The notes beneath the pieces were generated by a model. That model was not told where the DNA came from, ran no database searches, and worked only from the letters and a program-made list of their open reading frames with translations. Below, one piece after another: positions 16,469 to 25,099 of a stretch of DNA of 64,000 nt. Positions within the stretch are counted from its first letter, which is position 1. Each line of letters begins with the position of its first letter. The translations under genes and the position numbers were made by a program. The stretch is from Paenibacillus cremeus (GTDB lineage Bacteria; Bacillota; Bacilli; Paenibacillales; NBRC-103111), in NCBI RefSeq assembly GCF_007786445.1, contig NZ_VNJI01000013.1, positions 1 through 64,000 on the forward strand, in the 5' to 3' direction.

Positions 16469-16633
16469 TTATACCATGTAGCGAACGCCGAACTTGCCCT
16501 TCTTGGAACGGAAGACCTCGACCTCGGATGGGCATTCATACCCGTAGATCCACCAGTCCTCTTCCATCCGTTTCGCTAAGCAGCCGGCTTGAAATTTACT
16601 GTCGTATAGCTTTACCCAATAGATCCAGTTCAT
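16469..16633 (-). CDS. Small hypothetical protein, 54 aa
   Basis: The product starts MNWIYWVKLYDSKFQAGC and ends FGVRYMV; it is rich in Trp and Tyr with two cysteines (AGCLAK, YECPSE). GGAG lies eight bases before ATG. Tryptophan and tyrosine clusters with two Cys suggest a compact metal-binding or adaptor-like fold. No family recognised. It sits upstream of the tRNA promoter on the same strand. Confidence 0.6.
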   Translation of the reverse strand: MNWIYWVKLYDSKFQAGCLAKRMEEDWWIYGYECPSEVEVFRSKKGKFGVRYMV

Positions 16634-16686
16634 GCTCCTCACTCCGCTTGAATAATGAATAGATAGTCCTTGCTTGTATCATAACC

Positions 16687-16721
16687 AAAAAGAAGCCCCC
16701 TTATTTGTACAAGGAAGCTTC
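16687..16721 (-). terminator. Probable terminator after pgpA
   Basis: GAAGC..CCTT pairs with AAGG..GCTTC (imperfect stem), followed by TTTTTGG on the minus strand. It lies about 47 bases after the pgpA stop. Confidence 0.55.
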
Positions 16722-16768
16722 CAAAGATTAAACAGCGATGATTGGTAAATGTTGGTATGCGATTGAAA

Positions 16769-17317
16769 CTAACTGGCACTCTCTTCCGTTGGATGGTAGT
16801 GCGCCGCGCGCTCCGCTTCGTCAGCATCACGATGGTGATGCGCGATTCGGCTGGAGGCCGAAGCCGCAACGGCAGCTACCAGGTCATCCAGAAACGTATG
16901 CACATGACTGCCCGCCTTCGTATCGAGCTTCTTAATAATGCCAATCTTATGCTTATCCAGATGGCCGAATGTCGTCACACCGATGCTGCCGTACGTAAAT
17001 ACGGAGCCCAGCGCAAGCGTCTCATCGCAGCCGAACAAGCCTTCATCTGATTCGATTATCGATTGGATTGGTTCGGACAACAGGCCTTTCTCAGCAAGCA
17101 CATCCAGCTCGATCCCGACAAGGATCGCATGCTGCATTTCTCGCTTCTTAAGCACCGCATGCACGGAGTCGATACAACGTTCCACGGTCAGGTTAGGATG
17201 ATAAGGCAGCTGCATTTCGCGTACGATCAGGGCAATATCTTCGATTCCTACACCGCGTTCTCGGAGCTTCTCGTATACCGCGGCTTTCAGTTCGCTGCTG
17301 TGTACCTGACGCTTCAT
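16769..17317 (-). CDS. pgpA: Phosphatidylglycerophosphatase A (YutG type)
   Basis: A 182-residue PgpA-domain protein. The core (residues about 20-160) has EDIALIVREMQLPYHPNL, LLSEPIQSIIESDEGLFGCD and GSIGVTTFGHLDKHKIGI. These are typical of the soluble YutG branch, which dephosphorylates phosphatidylglycerophosphate. It carries a His/Glu-rich tail (AHHHRDADEAERAAHYH) not usual in the family. The start MKRQVHSSEL has GGGGGCGA upstream. A 12-bp palindrome (ATACCATGGTAT, 17353-17364) lies in the upstream region. Confidence 0.85.
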   Translation of the reverse strand: MKRQVHSSELKAAVYEKLRERGVGIEDIALIVREMQLPYHPNLTVERCIDSVHAVLKKREMQHAILVGIELDVLAEKGLLSEPIQSIIESDEGLFGCDETLALGSVFTYGSIGVTTFGHLDKHKIGIIKKLDTKAGSHVHTFLDDLVAAVAASASSRIAHHHRDADEAERAAHYHPTEESAS

Positions 17318-17424
17318 GGAAATCGCCCCCTTTGATTGGGAAATATCTTATTATACCATGGTATGACTCGATACGCATGAAAGTTTGTATGTTGGCACTA
17401 GATGCCCAGCGCCCATTTTAATCA

Positions 17425-17454
17425 TTGGAATCAGGTGGGCGGACACGGTATAAT
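17425..17454 (+). promoter_or_regulatory. Sigma-A promoter of the YjcG-like gene
   Basis: TTGGAA, an 18-base spacer and TATAAT, ending 48 bases before the start codon. Confidence 0.7.
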
Positions 17455-17501
17455 GTTAAGCAAAGCAAGACGCTATCGGCTAACTTACAGGAGGGATAGT
17501 T

Positions 17502-18008
17502 ATGTACTATGGTATAGCTGTATTCCCGTCTAAAGAAATTCAAGAGTTTGCAAACGACTACCGGCGCCGGTATGACCCACATTTCCAGTCGATAGAGCCT
17601 CATTTGACCGTTCGAGAAAAGGAAGAATGGAACGAGCAGCAGCTCGAAGAGGCGATCGCCGAGATCGAGCGCAATATCGAATCCGTAAAGCCGATAGAGC
17701 TTCATTTCAACCGCTTCTCCGCCTTTTATCCCGTTAGTAATGTTATCTATATGGCGCTGTCGAATCCACAGCCGCTCCTTAAGCTGCACGAAGCGATCTG
17801 CAGCGGCCCGCTCGTAGAGACAGGCAAGCCTTATGTGTATACGCCTCATTTGACGATTGCTCAAGAGTTGAACGACGATGAGCTGCATGATGTACTGGCC
17901 AGCTTGAAAAATACGAAGCTGAACTTTAAATGTACCATCGATACCATTGCGCTCCTCAGAAAGGAAGCGGATGGCCAGTGGGCTCGAATCAAGGAGTTTA
18001 AGCTGTAA
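17502..18008 (+). CDS. 2H phosphoesterase superfamily protein (YjcG-like)
   Basis: A 168-residue protein with the two HxT motifs of the 2'-5' RNA ligase/2H phosphoesterase fold: PHLTVRE near residue 33 and PHLTIAQ near residue 120. It matches B. subtilis YjcG in length and N-terminus (MYYGIAVFPSKEIQEFANDY). The two histidines would act in cyclic-phosphate or RNA-end chemistry; the natural substrate is unknown. GGAGGG stands six bases before ATG. Confidence 0.88.
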   Translation: MYYGIAVFPSKEIQEFANDYRRRYDPHFQSIEPHLTVREKEEWNEQQLEEAIAEIERNIESVKPIELHFNRFSAFYPVSNVIYMALSNPQPLLKLHEAICSGPLVETGKPYVYTPHLTIAQELNDDELHDVLASLKNTKLNFKCTIDTIALLRKEADGQWARIKEFKL

Positions 18009-18021
18009 CCGTGCTTTCAAT

Positions 18022-18066
18022 AAAAAGAGCAGGCCCATGTCATTGCGACGCGGTCCTGCTCTTTTT
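18022..18066. terminator. Bidirectional terminator between convergent genes
   Basis: AAAAAGAGCAGG pairs with CCTGCTCTTTTT. It ends the YjcG-like gene and the module A operon. Confidence 0.92.
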
Positions 18067-18076
18067 GTATATATGA

Positions 18077-19807
18077 TTACTTCAATACACTTAACAATCG
18101 TTTCGATTCGCCGTTTGCACTTGTAAACACCTCGTATACCTTGATATAGGTATGTGGCTCAAAACTTTCTGTACCGGAATTAAACTTCAAGACATTGTCG
18201 CCGGTCACCAGACGGCTAGTGCCAATGAAAGAGCCTGTTGCGCTGCCGATGAGACGATCGGAGTTGTCATACAAATCGAACTGGAGATGCGAGAAGTTCG
18301 GGTCAACCTGCACTTGCTCCAAGCGTGAAAGCTCCATGGTCATCTTCGTTCTATAAGTATAGTTTAAAGTCGCTGGCAAATAACTGAAGCTCGTGGTCGC
18401 AGCGGTGACCTTCACATTAAACGGATAGACGCTGAATTGGTTAGCTGTTGCTGCATCATCAGCCTGACCTTGCTGCAGCTCCACTGCGTAAGAAGCAATG
18501 GTCGTTTTGTATGGCGCTGCCATTTTGGTATCCTGAATTTTGATCCCAAACCCCTTGCCTGTTTCCGAATCCGGCACCGTATATGAGTAGCTGACCGGGA
18601 TGGCACTGTTCGGCAGAACGTATTGGGAAGTTACATTTTGGCGGCTTCCGCTGTATTCGTACCCGTCGGAGCTCACGAGATCCGTTTGGAAGGCCGGAAC
18701 GGCAATCGGGCGGTCACTCTTATTCGTCAGCTTGAACTTCGCCGTAACCGTTTGGGAGCCCTCTTCTTTGTTTTTGGACATCGTGAATTCAACAACGGAA
18801 ACCTGCATATCCGGATTAATGAGCTCGCTGCGGCTGTCAAACTTCATCGGTGTTCCAAGCGTGTACGCCTCGTATGTGCTAGGATCGGTTTTAGTCGGCA
18901 GCAGGATGTTCAGTCGTCCTACATTATATGCCCCGACCGCCGTAAGCGTTGTGCCAGCCTGTGCGAACTTCTCCGGCGTCAGCACGTTTAAGCTCGTGAG
19001 TACATCGTCCTGATCCGTCGTGAAGGCAAAATGAATGTATTGTTCTTCCTTCGCATCCAGTGCCAGCGTGCTTTGCTCCACTTTTTTCCCTGAGTACACT
19101 TTATTGTTCGACTTCCCGTCGATCAAGAAATCCGGTACCGTTTCCCGCTTCTCAGTCGGGTTGTAGGCGAGCAGCTGCAAAACGTAGACTGTTCCTTGCG
19201 CCGACGTTTCTTTATTGATCGCAATAGGTGTGTAAAGGATCGGCGACGTCAAGGACGGAATGCTGAAGGTCTCGGACCATTTCTTGACTGCTGAAGGGTC
19301 GGTAATAGCCGTGTCACTGCCCTTCCAAGGCTGAACGGTAATCGGTGCAGAGACGATCAGCGTCTCCTTCTTCGGATACACATAGTAATCCACATCGGTC
19401 CAGCTCACGTCGGTCAAAGTGACATCGTCCGTGCGGTCGATGACGGCCATATAGCTCAGCTCTGTATTCGCTTTGGGTTGGATCGCTTTTGGATTGGAGG
19501 CGCTAGGCTGCAGCGTGTACTCGATGCCCTCGTTGGTCTTTACGCGCAGCTCATACTCTGGAACCCGGGTCAACGTGCTGCCGTTATTTTTCATCCGGAT
19601 GACGACGCCCAGACGCGTACCATCGACGATTCGTTCGTTGAGTACGGTCTTCACTTCCACGTCCAGCAAATCGGTCAGTTTATAAATTGCTGCAGTTTGG
19701 GCGGCTGCTGTCGGCTCATCTGCAGCTAATGCGGTGTACCCTCCCGTGCTCAGAAGTGCTGCAGAGATAACGATGGATGCTGCGGTTTTGGTAAGTTTGT
19801 TGTTCAA
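18077..19807 (-). CDS. Secreted multi-Ig-like protein of the RND module
   Basis: A 576-residue exported protein. The start is TTG: AGGAGGAG lies seven bases before TTG AAC AAC AAA, and no ATG is suitable. Signal peptide about residues 1-29 (GGYTALAADE). The mature part is at least three tandem beta-sandwich units of 100-150 residues, each with a pattern of amphipathic strands, a hydrophobic P-x-Y/F/L-x-L/V strand (VPEYELRVKTNEG; VPDFLIDGKS; VPAFQTDLVSSDG) and an LxxxxxxxxSYxxxV strand. The same pattern occurs in the 742-residue protein at 25100. It lies 17 bases after the adaptor gene, so it is presumably made with the pump. Function unknown. Confidence 0.8.
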   Translation of the reverse strand: MNNKLTKTAASIVISAALLSTGGYTALAADEPTAAAQTAAIYKLTDLLDVEVKTVLNERIVDGTRLGVVIRMKNNGSTLTRVPEYELRVKTNEGIEYTLQPSASNPKAIQPKANTELSYMAVIDRTDDVTLTDVSWTDVDYYVYPKKETLIVSAPITVQPWKGSDTAITDPSAVKKWSETFSIPSLTSPILYTPIAINKETSAQGTVYVLQLLAYNPTEKRETVPDFLIDGKSNNKVYSGKKVEQSTLALDAKEEQYIHFAFTTDQDDVLTSLNVLTPEKFAQAGTTLTAVGAYNVGRLNILLPTKTDPSTYEAYTLGTPMKFDSRSELINPDMQVSVVEFTMSKNKEEGSQTVTAKFKLTNKSDRPIAVPAFQTDLVSSDGYEYSGSRQNVTSQYVLPNSAIPVSYSYTVPDSETGKGFGIKIQDTKMAAPYKTTIASYAVELQQGQADDAATANQFSVYPFNVKVTAATTSFSYLPATLNYTYRTKMTMELSRLEQVQVDPNFSHLQFDLYDNSDRLIGSATGSFIGTSRLVTGDNVLKFNSGTESFEPHTYIKVYEVFTSANGESKRLLSVLK

Positions 19808-19824
19808 GTGATTCTCCTCCTGAC

Positions 19825-21078
19825 CTAATTGGCAAGTTGAACTTTCTCTTTATCCTTCAGCTGGTTCTGACCGGAGACGATCAGCTGCTCGCCTTCCTTC
19901 ACTCCGGAAATCACCTCTTGGAACGTCTCATTCAAGCGGCCGAGCTCGACTTTACGCTTCTCTGCGTGATCGCCGACAAAGACAAATACAAATGTATCTC
20001 CACCCTCACGGACGACGCTCAGAGTCGGCACAGTAACCACCTGCTGCTCGTTTTCATCCGTCAGCTGCACTTGCGCCTTCATCCCTGGCTTCAGCTTGCG
20101 GTCCGCGTTTGGAACCTCCAGCTCCAGAGAGAACGACTTCGACGAGCTCGTCATCACGTCAGCCAAGTAGCTGATTTTAGCCTTCATCTTATCCGTTGAG
20201 CCAGCTACGTAGAACGTTAGCTCGGACTTGCCGCGAACCAGCTTTGCCGCATCCTCCGTCAGCTCCGCCTTGATCTTGATCGGATCCAGCTGCTGCACCT
20301 GCGCCGCCTTGAACCCCGCCGGAAGCGTCATGCCCACTTCGATCGGCAGCTCCGTCAACACACCGCTCACGGTCGCTTTCACTTCCATGTTGCTCAAGGT
20401 GCGATCCGCCTCCTTGATCGATACTGCCGACGTTTGCAGCGCCTGATCCAGCTGGGCGAGTGAATTGGTCGACTCCAGCGTCTTCAGCTTGCTGCGCGAG
20501 CCATCCAAATCCAGCTTAAGATTGTTCAGCGTCGTTTCCAGCTGCTCCAGCTGGAACTTGGTGACTAGACCCTGGTCGTAGTCGTTGCGCATTTTAGAGT
20601 AGTTTTTCTCCGTATCCTTAATCGAGGCTTCCAGCTTGGCGATCCCGTTCTGCAGATCTTGCTTGGAGTTCACCAAATCCTCACGGGATTTCGTCATTTG
20701 CTGCTGGGTACCGCTCAGCGCGATTTGCGCTTTTTCCTTCTGAATCTGAACGTCCGTTGGATCTAAGCGAAAAATCACGTCGCCCTTCTCCACCATCTCG
20801 CCTCGTTTCTTCAGAATTTCCAGAACGTCGCCGCCTACCTTCGTCGTGACGTCAAGCTGAATGGAAGAAACGACATCGGCTACCTGCTCAAGCGGATCAC
20901 CGATTTTTTTCTTCTCGATCTTGGCGGTCTTGACCACCTTGGTTTGCGCTTCTGCAGCGTTTGCCGTCGGCGGCGCCGGCGGCTTCGTGGAGCAGCCCGC
21001 CATCAAAGCGGTACTGATCACCACGGCCCCTACAACTTTGCTACTATGCTTAACGGTGTTTGTGAAAGCCTTATTCAT
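19825..21078 (-). CDS. RND efflux periplasmic-adaptor-like lipoprotein
   Basis: A 417-residue membrane-fusion-protein family member. A lipobox (TALMAGC) near residue 29 predicts lipid anchoring on the outer membrane face. A split biotinyl-lipoyl domain (VTTKVGGDVLEILKKRGE; NMEVKATVSGVLTELPIEVG) flanks a coiled-coil hairpin of about 130 residues. Beta-barrel and membrane-proximal domains follow. AAGGAG stands nine bases before ATG. Together with the upstream RND pump it would form an export complex as proposed for Gram-positive RND systems. Confidence 0.9.
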   Translation of the reverse strand: MNKAFTNTVKHSSKVVGAVVISTALMAGCSTKPPAPPTANAAEAQTKVVKTAKIEKKKIGDPLEQVADVVSSIQLDVTTKVGGDVLEILKKRGEMVEKGDVIFRLDPTDVQIQKEKAQIALSGTQQQMTKSREDLVNSKQDLQNGIAKLEASIKDTEKNYSKMRNDYDQGLVTKFQLEQLETTLNNLKLDLDGSRSKLKTLESTNSLAQLDQALQTSAVSIKEADRTLSNMEVKATVSGVLTELPIEVGMTLPAGFKAAQVQQLDPIKIKAELTEDAAKLVRGKSELTFYVAGSTDKMKAKISYLADVMTSSSKSFSLELEVPNADRKLKPGMKAQVQLTDENEQQVVTVPTLSVVREGGDTFVFVFVGDHAEKRKVELGRLNETFQEVISGVKEGEQLIVSGQNQLKDKEKVQLAN

Positions 21079-21131
21079 TGGCCGATTCTCCTTTTCCCCA
21101 TGTCAATCTCTATTTAACGTAAGCCGCTCTA

Positions 21132-24100
21132 TTATTGCTCTGTGCCGATCGCCTTGACGTCCAGCATCACGTGGTCCTTCTTATTAAATCTGCGGCTAAT
21201 CCGTCTCTTGAACCCTTCGATCATCTCATACATAATCGGCACAATCACGAGTGTCAGCAACGTCGATGTTGTCAAGCCGCCAATAACGACCACCGCAAGA
21301 CCTTTGGAAATCAACGTCCCTTTAGACAATCCGAGCGCCAGCGGCATCAAGGCGATAATGGTGGCACCGGCGGTCATGATGATCGGCCGCAGCCGTGTCA
21401 ACCCCGCTTCAATCAGCGCATCACGGACGGAGTGCCCCGCTTCACGCAGCTGCTGCACACGGTCAACCAATACAATCGCGTTGGTAACAACGACCCCGAT
21501 CAGCATCAGGAAGCCGATCAGCGATGTAATGTTGATCGATTCGTGCGTTACGAGCAAGCCAAGCAAACCGCCGATCGCCGCAAGCGGCAGCGAGAACAGG
21601 ATGGAGAATGGCGCGCTGGCATTCCCGAAAGCAAGCACCATAACCAAGAATACGATAAAAATCGATGCTATCATGGCAATAAACATTTGATTAAAGCTGC
21701 GTTGGATGTCGTCGGTTACCCCTTTGACCTCGGTACGAACCCCAGACGGAAGCTCGACGGTTTTCAGAGAATCCGTTAATGTTTTACTGATTCCGCCCTT
21801 GTCGGGGGAGTCGATCTTCGCTGTAACGCTGACATACTGCTCCTGCTTCTCGCGCGTGATCGCCACCGGAGCATCGATCTGCTGTACTTTAGCGATTTCG
21901 TTCAAATTCAGCTTCACACCGGTTGGCGTTGTAATCGTGAATTTACCGATTTTATCTACCGAGTTTTTAAAGCTTGGGTCGAGCATAATTTTCGTTTTAA
22001 ACAGCGTGTTGTCAAATTTCAAATCGCCGATATTGTCTTCGGCCAGCCAGCTGTGCAGCGCATCCATGATCTGAGCGGACGAAAGTCCGTACAAACGGGC
22101 TTTGTTCTGATCGACCGCCACCTCGACCTCGGTTTTGGATTCGCTCAAGCTGTCCTTAATTTCAAGCAGCTTAGGGTTCTCCCGCATTTTCGCCTTGATC
22201 AGCTCAGCGCCCTCTTTCAAGCTGTTCAAGTCGTCCCCTTTGAGCATATAGGAGAAGTCATAATTACTCGCTGGAGGTCCTCCGCCAGACAACAGCATGC
22301 CTTCCACTTCCGAGCCCTTAGGCAATAAGTAAAGCAGCTTCTCTTTAAAATCCTTCACCACTTGCTTAGCGTTCGATGCTTGAGATGCAGAAGCAAAGAA
22401 CATGGAACGATACGCAATCCGATCTGTAATCCCGTTCTGCTCGGTCCCGTTGTAGCCGATCAGCGATTCTACGTAGTCAAAGGTTGGCTGACCGACCGGG
22501 TCCTTCGACTCGCGCATGGTCGCTTCAAGCTCCTTGACCTTTTCGTTCATCGTTTCGATGGTCGTTTCACGAGGCATTTTGATCGTAAACTGCATCATTT
22601 TATCCGACTCGCTCTCCGGCATAAACGAGGTGGCTAAGAAAGGAACCGTTCCAGCGATCGTACCGAAAAAGAGCAGGATGGATAAAAACACCGTTTTCTT
22701 ACGGTTATTCAACGACCACAGCAGCGCTTTCTTGTAGCTCATCGCCACTTTGCCGACTTCGTTCTCATCGTGCATTTTAATGTTCTTGCTGCGCAGCACC
22801 ATTAGTTTGGCAAGCATCGGAATGACCGTCAGCGCTACAATGAGCGAGGACAGCAGCGCAACGACGAGCGTAATGGCGAAGGGACGGAATACTTCACCGA
22901 GCACCCCGCTGACGAACGTAATCGGTGTGAATACCCCCACCGTCGTTATCGTGGAGGAGGTGATCGCCGAGGCCACCTGCGCTGTAGCTAATCGGATAAC
23001 CGATTCATCGCGATCATGCGCTTTGACCAATTGGCTGTAGATGTTCTCAATGACGACAATACTGTCATCCACAACCCGCCCGACGGCAATCGCCATCCCG
23101 CCCAGGGTCATGATGTTCAGTGTGATCCCTAGAGGGGCCATAACAAGCAGCGTAATCATAATGGATAAAGGAATTGAGACCAAAACAATAATCGTCATGC
23201 GAACATTTCTTAAAAAGAGCAGGATCATGACTGAGGCCAAAAGCGCTCCCAAGCCGCCTTCCTTGATCATCCCGTCGATGGAGCCTTTAATATCTTTCGC
23301 AGCGTTATAAACCGTATGGAACACAATGTTCGGGAACTCCGTCTTCCAGCCGGCCATCAGCTTATCCGCATCAGCACCGAACTCAACTGCGTTGGCATTC
23401 TTGGTTTTGTACAAATGCACGCCGATCGCCGGCAAGCCGTTAAGCCGTGACATGAACGTGGCTTCCGTAATCGCTTCGACCTTGGCCGCTTGCTTTAGGA
23501 GCAGCGTATCGCCTTTTGGCGTCGAAATCTTCATATTTTCCAAATTGTAGATCGTATTCAGATCGCTCTTGACACGAACCATCTGGGTGTTGCCGTTAAA
23601 ATCCACCGAACCGGCCGGGCTGCTCGCTATCGCTGCTTTGATGCTCTGCGATAATTGCGCCGGGGTCAGGTTGTAAGCGTTAATGACGTTGGCGTCCATC
23701 TTCAGCGTCAGTACGGCTTCCTGGTTGCCGATGGAGTCGATATGGTCGACGCCCTTCATCGCTGTAAAGCCAGGGAGGATGACGTCTTTGTAAACTTTAT
23801 CAAGCTCTTGCTGGCTCATTCCGTTCGTTCCATAAACCGATAAGTAATACACCGGCTGGGATGCAAAGCCAAGCGTCTGTACCTTCGGCTTCTCCGAGCT
23901 AAGCGGCAGCTTGACGTTGGCGATCAAGCTCTCGACGTCCTTCTTCACGTCATCCGGCTTCTTATCCTGCTCAAGCTCAAGCACGATCGTGGAGAAGTTA
24001 TCGCTTGAGGTGGACGTTAAATTTTTCAGTCCTTCGAGACCCGCCACAGCTTTCTCGAGCGGCTTCGTCACATCCTCCAGCACGTCCTTCGGCGGAGCCA

Positions 24101-24257
24101 GGTATTGGGTATTCACCAAGACGACCGGAAACGAAATGTCCGGGAAACTCTCCACCTTAAGCGACGTTGCCGAATAGGCCCCGCCACCGAACAACAGCAG
24201 CACAATGATAATGACCGCCATGATGTTCTTCATGGAAAATTGGGTTAATTTATTCAT
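21132..24257 (-). CDS. RND-family efflux permease (SwrC/AcrB-like)
   Basis: A 1041-residue HAE1/AcrB-type transporter with 12 membrane helices and two large extracytoplasmic loops. The proton-relay segment AVGRVVDDSIVVIENI (helix 4, paired Asp) is intact. The N-terminus (FSMKNIMAVIIIVLLLFGGG) and porter-domain features fit the SwrC/YerP group, which exports surfactin-like lipopeptides and other amphiphiles in Bacillus. GGAGGAG is seven bases before ATG. One arm of the regulator's operator recurs at 24272-24286, immediately upstream. The substrate is not predictable. Confidence 0.93.
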   Translation of the reverse strand: MNKLTQFSMKNIMAVIIIVLLLFGGGAYSATSLKVESFPDISFPVVLVNTQYLAPPKDVLEDVTKPLEKAVAGLEGLKNLTSTSSDNFSTIVLELEQDKKPDDVKKDVESLIANVKLPLSSEKPKVQTLGFASQPVYYLSVYGTNGMSQQELDKVYKDVILPGFTAMKGVDHIDSIGNQEAVLTLKMDANVINAYNLTPAQLSQSIKAAIASSPAGSVDFNGNTQMVRVKSDLNTIYNLENMKISTPKGDTLLLKQAAKVEAITEATFMSRLNGLPAIGVHLYKTKNANAVEFGADADKLMAGWKTEFPNIVFHTVYNAAKDIKGSIDGMIKEGGLGALLASVMILLFLRNVRMTIIVLVSIPLSIMITLLVMAPLGITLNIMTLGGMAIAVGRVVDDSIVVIENIYSQLVKAHDRDESVIRLATAQVASAITSSTITTVGVFTPITFVSGVLGEVFRPFAITLVVALLSSLIVALTVIPMLAKLMVLRSKNIKMHDENEVGKVAMSYKKALLWSLNNRKKTVFLSILLFFGTIAGTVPFLATSFMPESESDKMMQFTIKMPRETTIETMNEKVKELEATMRESKDPVGQPTFDYVESLIGYNGTEQNGITDRIAYRSMFFASASQASNAKQVVKDFKEKLLYLLPKGSEVEGMLLSGGGPPASNYDFSYMLKGDDLNSLKEGAELIKAKMRENPKLLEIKDSLSESKTEVEVAVDQNKARLYGLSSAQIMDALHSWLAEDNIGDLKFDNTLFKTKIMLDPSFKNSVDKIGKFTITTPTGVKLNLNEIAKVQQIDAPVAITREKQEQYVSVTAKIDSPDKGGISKTLTDSLKTVELPSGVRTEVKGVTDDIQRSFNQMFIAMIASIFIVFLVMVLAFGNASAPFSILFSLPLAAIGGLLGLLVTHESINITSLIGFLMLIGVVVTNAIVLVDRVQQLREAGHSVRDALIEAGLTRLRPIIMTAGATIIALMPLALGLSKGTLISKGLAVVVIGGLTTSTLLTLVIVPIMYEMIEGFKRRISRRFNKKDHVMLDVKAIGTEQ

Positions 24258-24271
24258 CTCTCTACTCCTCC

Positions 24272-24286
24272 ATTATGGTTAACAAC
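24272..24286 (-). promoter_or_regulatory. Operator half-site in front of the RND pump
   Basis: On the minus strand GTTGTTAACCATAAT matches the operator arm GTTGTTAACGATAAT (24950-24964) at 14 of 15 positions. It ends 14 bases upstream of the pump start codon. Confidence 0.55.
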
Positions 24287-24397
24287 CGAAATCACCGTAA
24301 AATATGGTAAATCGGGATGGCTGAATACTTAGACGAGGCTTTTATGCGAACCCCTTCACCTTCAGTCAAAAATTTAATCCGGCAATCCCCCCTGCCT

Positions 24398-24910
24398 TTA
24401 GTCCAGCAGCTTACGCCGTTTCTCCCATTCCTCCTCGATCCCTTCCAGACGCGACATATACAGCTTATACATCTCGCCCATTTCCAAATAACGCCGTTTG
24501 GCGGCATCATGAGAAGCCTTCTCCTCTTCGCTAACGGCCGGCAAGGCATGAAAAGCATCTAACGTCGCCTGCACTTGGCGCTGGATCGCCTGGATCTTGT
24601 TCAGACCCGACCGCATCGCCGTTAAGCTGAAGTCGTCCGATATGTAGTAATAATCTTTTCGGTCATTGCTGGTGGGAAGCTTCTGACACATGGCGAATTT
24701 CTCCAAGGTACGGACCTGCACGCTGATCGCAGCCTTCGTTACTCCGAGCTCATCGGCCATCTCCTGCAAGCTCCGAGGCCCAGGCGCAAACAGCAGCAGC
24801 GCAAAAATTCTCCCGACCAGCGGACTAAAGCCATCCGTGTCAAAGGTCAATGACATGTGGTTGCTGACATTTTGCTTCAAATCTGAGAACGTAGGCTGTC
24901 TCTCTTTCAT
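24398..24910 (-). CDS. GbsR/MarR-family transcriptional regulator
   Basis: A 170-residue winged-helix protein. The DNA-binding domain (residues about 28-90) includes RIFALLLFAPGPRSLQEMAD and ELGVTKAAISVQVRTLEKF, the helix-turn-helix of GbsR-type regulators. A helical, charged C-terminal dimerisation region follows. It is the first gene of module A and is encoded upstream of the pump on the same strand. AAGGAG is six bases before ATG. A perfect inverted repeat over its promoter points to autorepression; pump control is inferred from the shared half-site. Confidence 0.9.
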   Translation of the reverse strand: MKERQPTFSDLKQNVSNHMSLTFDTDGFSPLVGRIFALLLFAPGPRSLQEMADELGVTKAAISVQVRTLEKFAMCQKLPTSNDRKDYYYISDDFSLTAMRSGLNKIQAIQRQVQATLDAFHALPAVSEEEKASHDAAKRRYLEMGEMYKLYMSRLEGIEEEWEKRRKLLD

Positions 24911-24931
24911 GACTGTCTCCTTGGATTCCGC

Positions 24932-24967
24932 GTTATTATCGTTAAGAAAGTTGTTAACGATAATAAC
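24932..24967. promoter_or_regulatory. Perfect 14-bp inverted-repeat operator of the GbsR-like regulator
   Basis: GTTATTATCGTTAA (24932-24945) and its exact complement (24954-24967) are separated by eight bases. The site lies 22 bases upstream of the regulator's start and overlaps the -10 box of the promoter at 24965-24993. Confidence 0.8.
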
Positions 24968-24993
24968 ATAATCGAACTGCTAAATTGTGTCAA
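24965..24993 (-). promoter_or_regulatory. Sigma-A promoter of the GbsR-like regulator / RND operon
   Basis: On the minus strand TTGACA, a 17-base spacer and TATGTT. The -10 box overlaps the inverted-repeat operator. Confidence 0.75.
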
Positions 24994-25041
24994 TATGCCC
25001 CAGTGAAATTTAACCATTCCTTAACTACCGGGAAAACAGCA

Positions 25042-25087
25042 ATAAAAAAAACGCCCTGCACTGTCATACGCGATCAGTGCAGGAGCG
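25042..25087 (-). terminator. Terminator of the ABC module B operon
   Basis: CGCTCCTGCACTG pairs with CAGTGCAGGGCG (one bulged base), followed by TTTTTTTTATTG on the minus strand, just past the stop of the 742-aa gene. Confidence 0.9.
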
Positions 25088-25099
25088 GTTTCACAGAAG

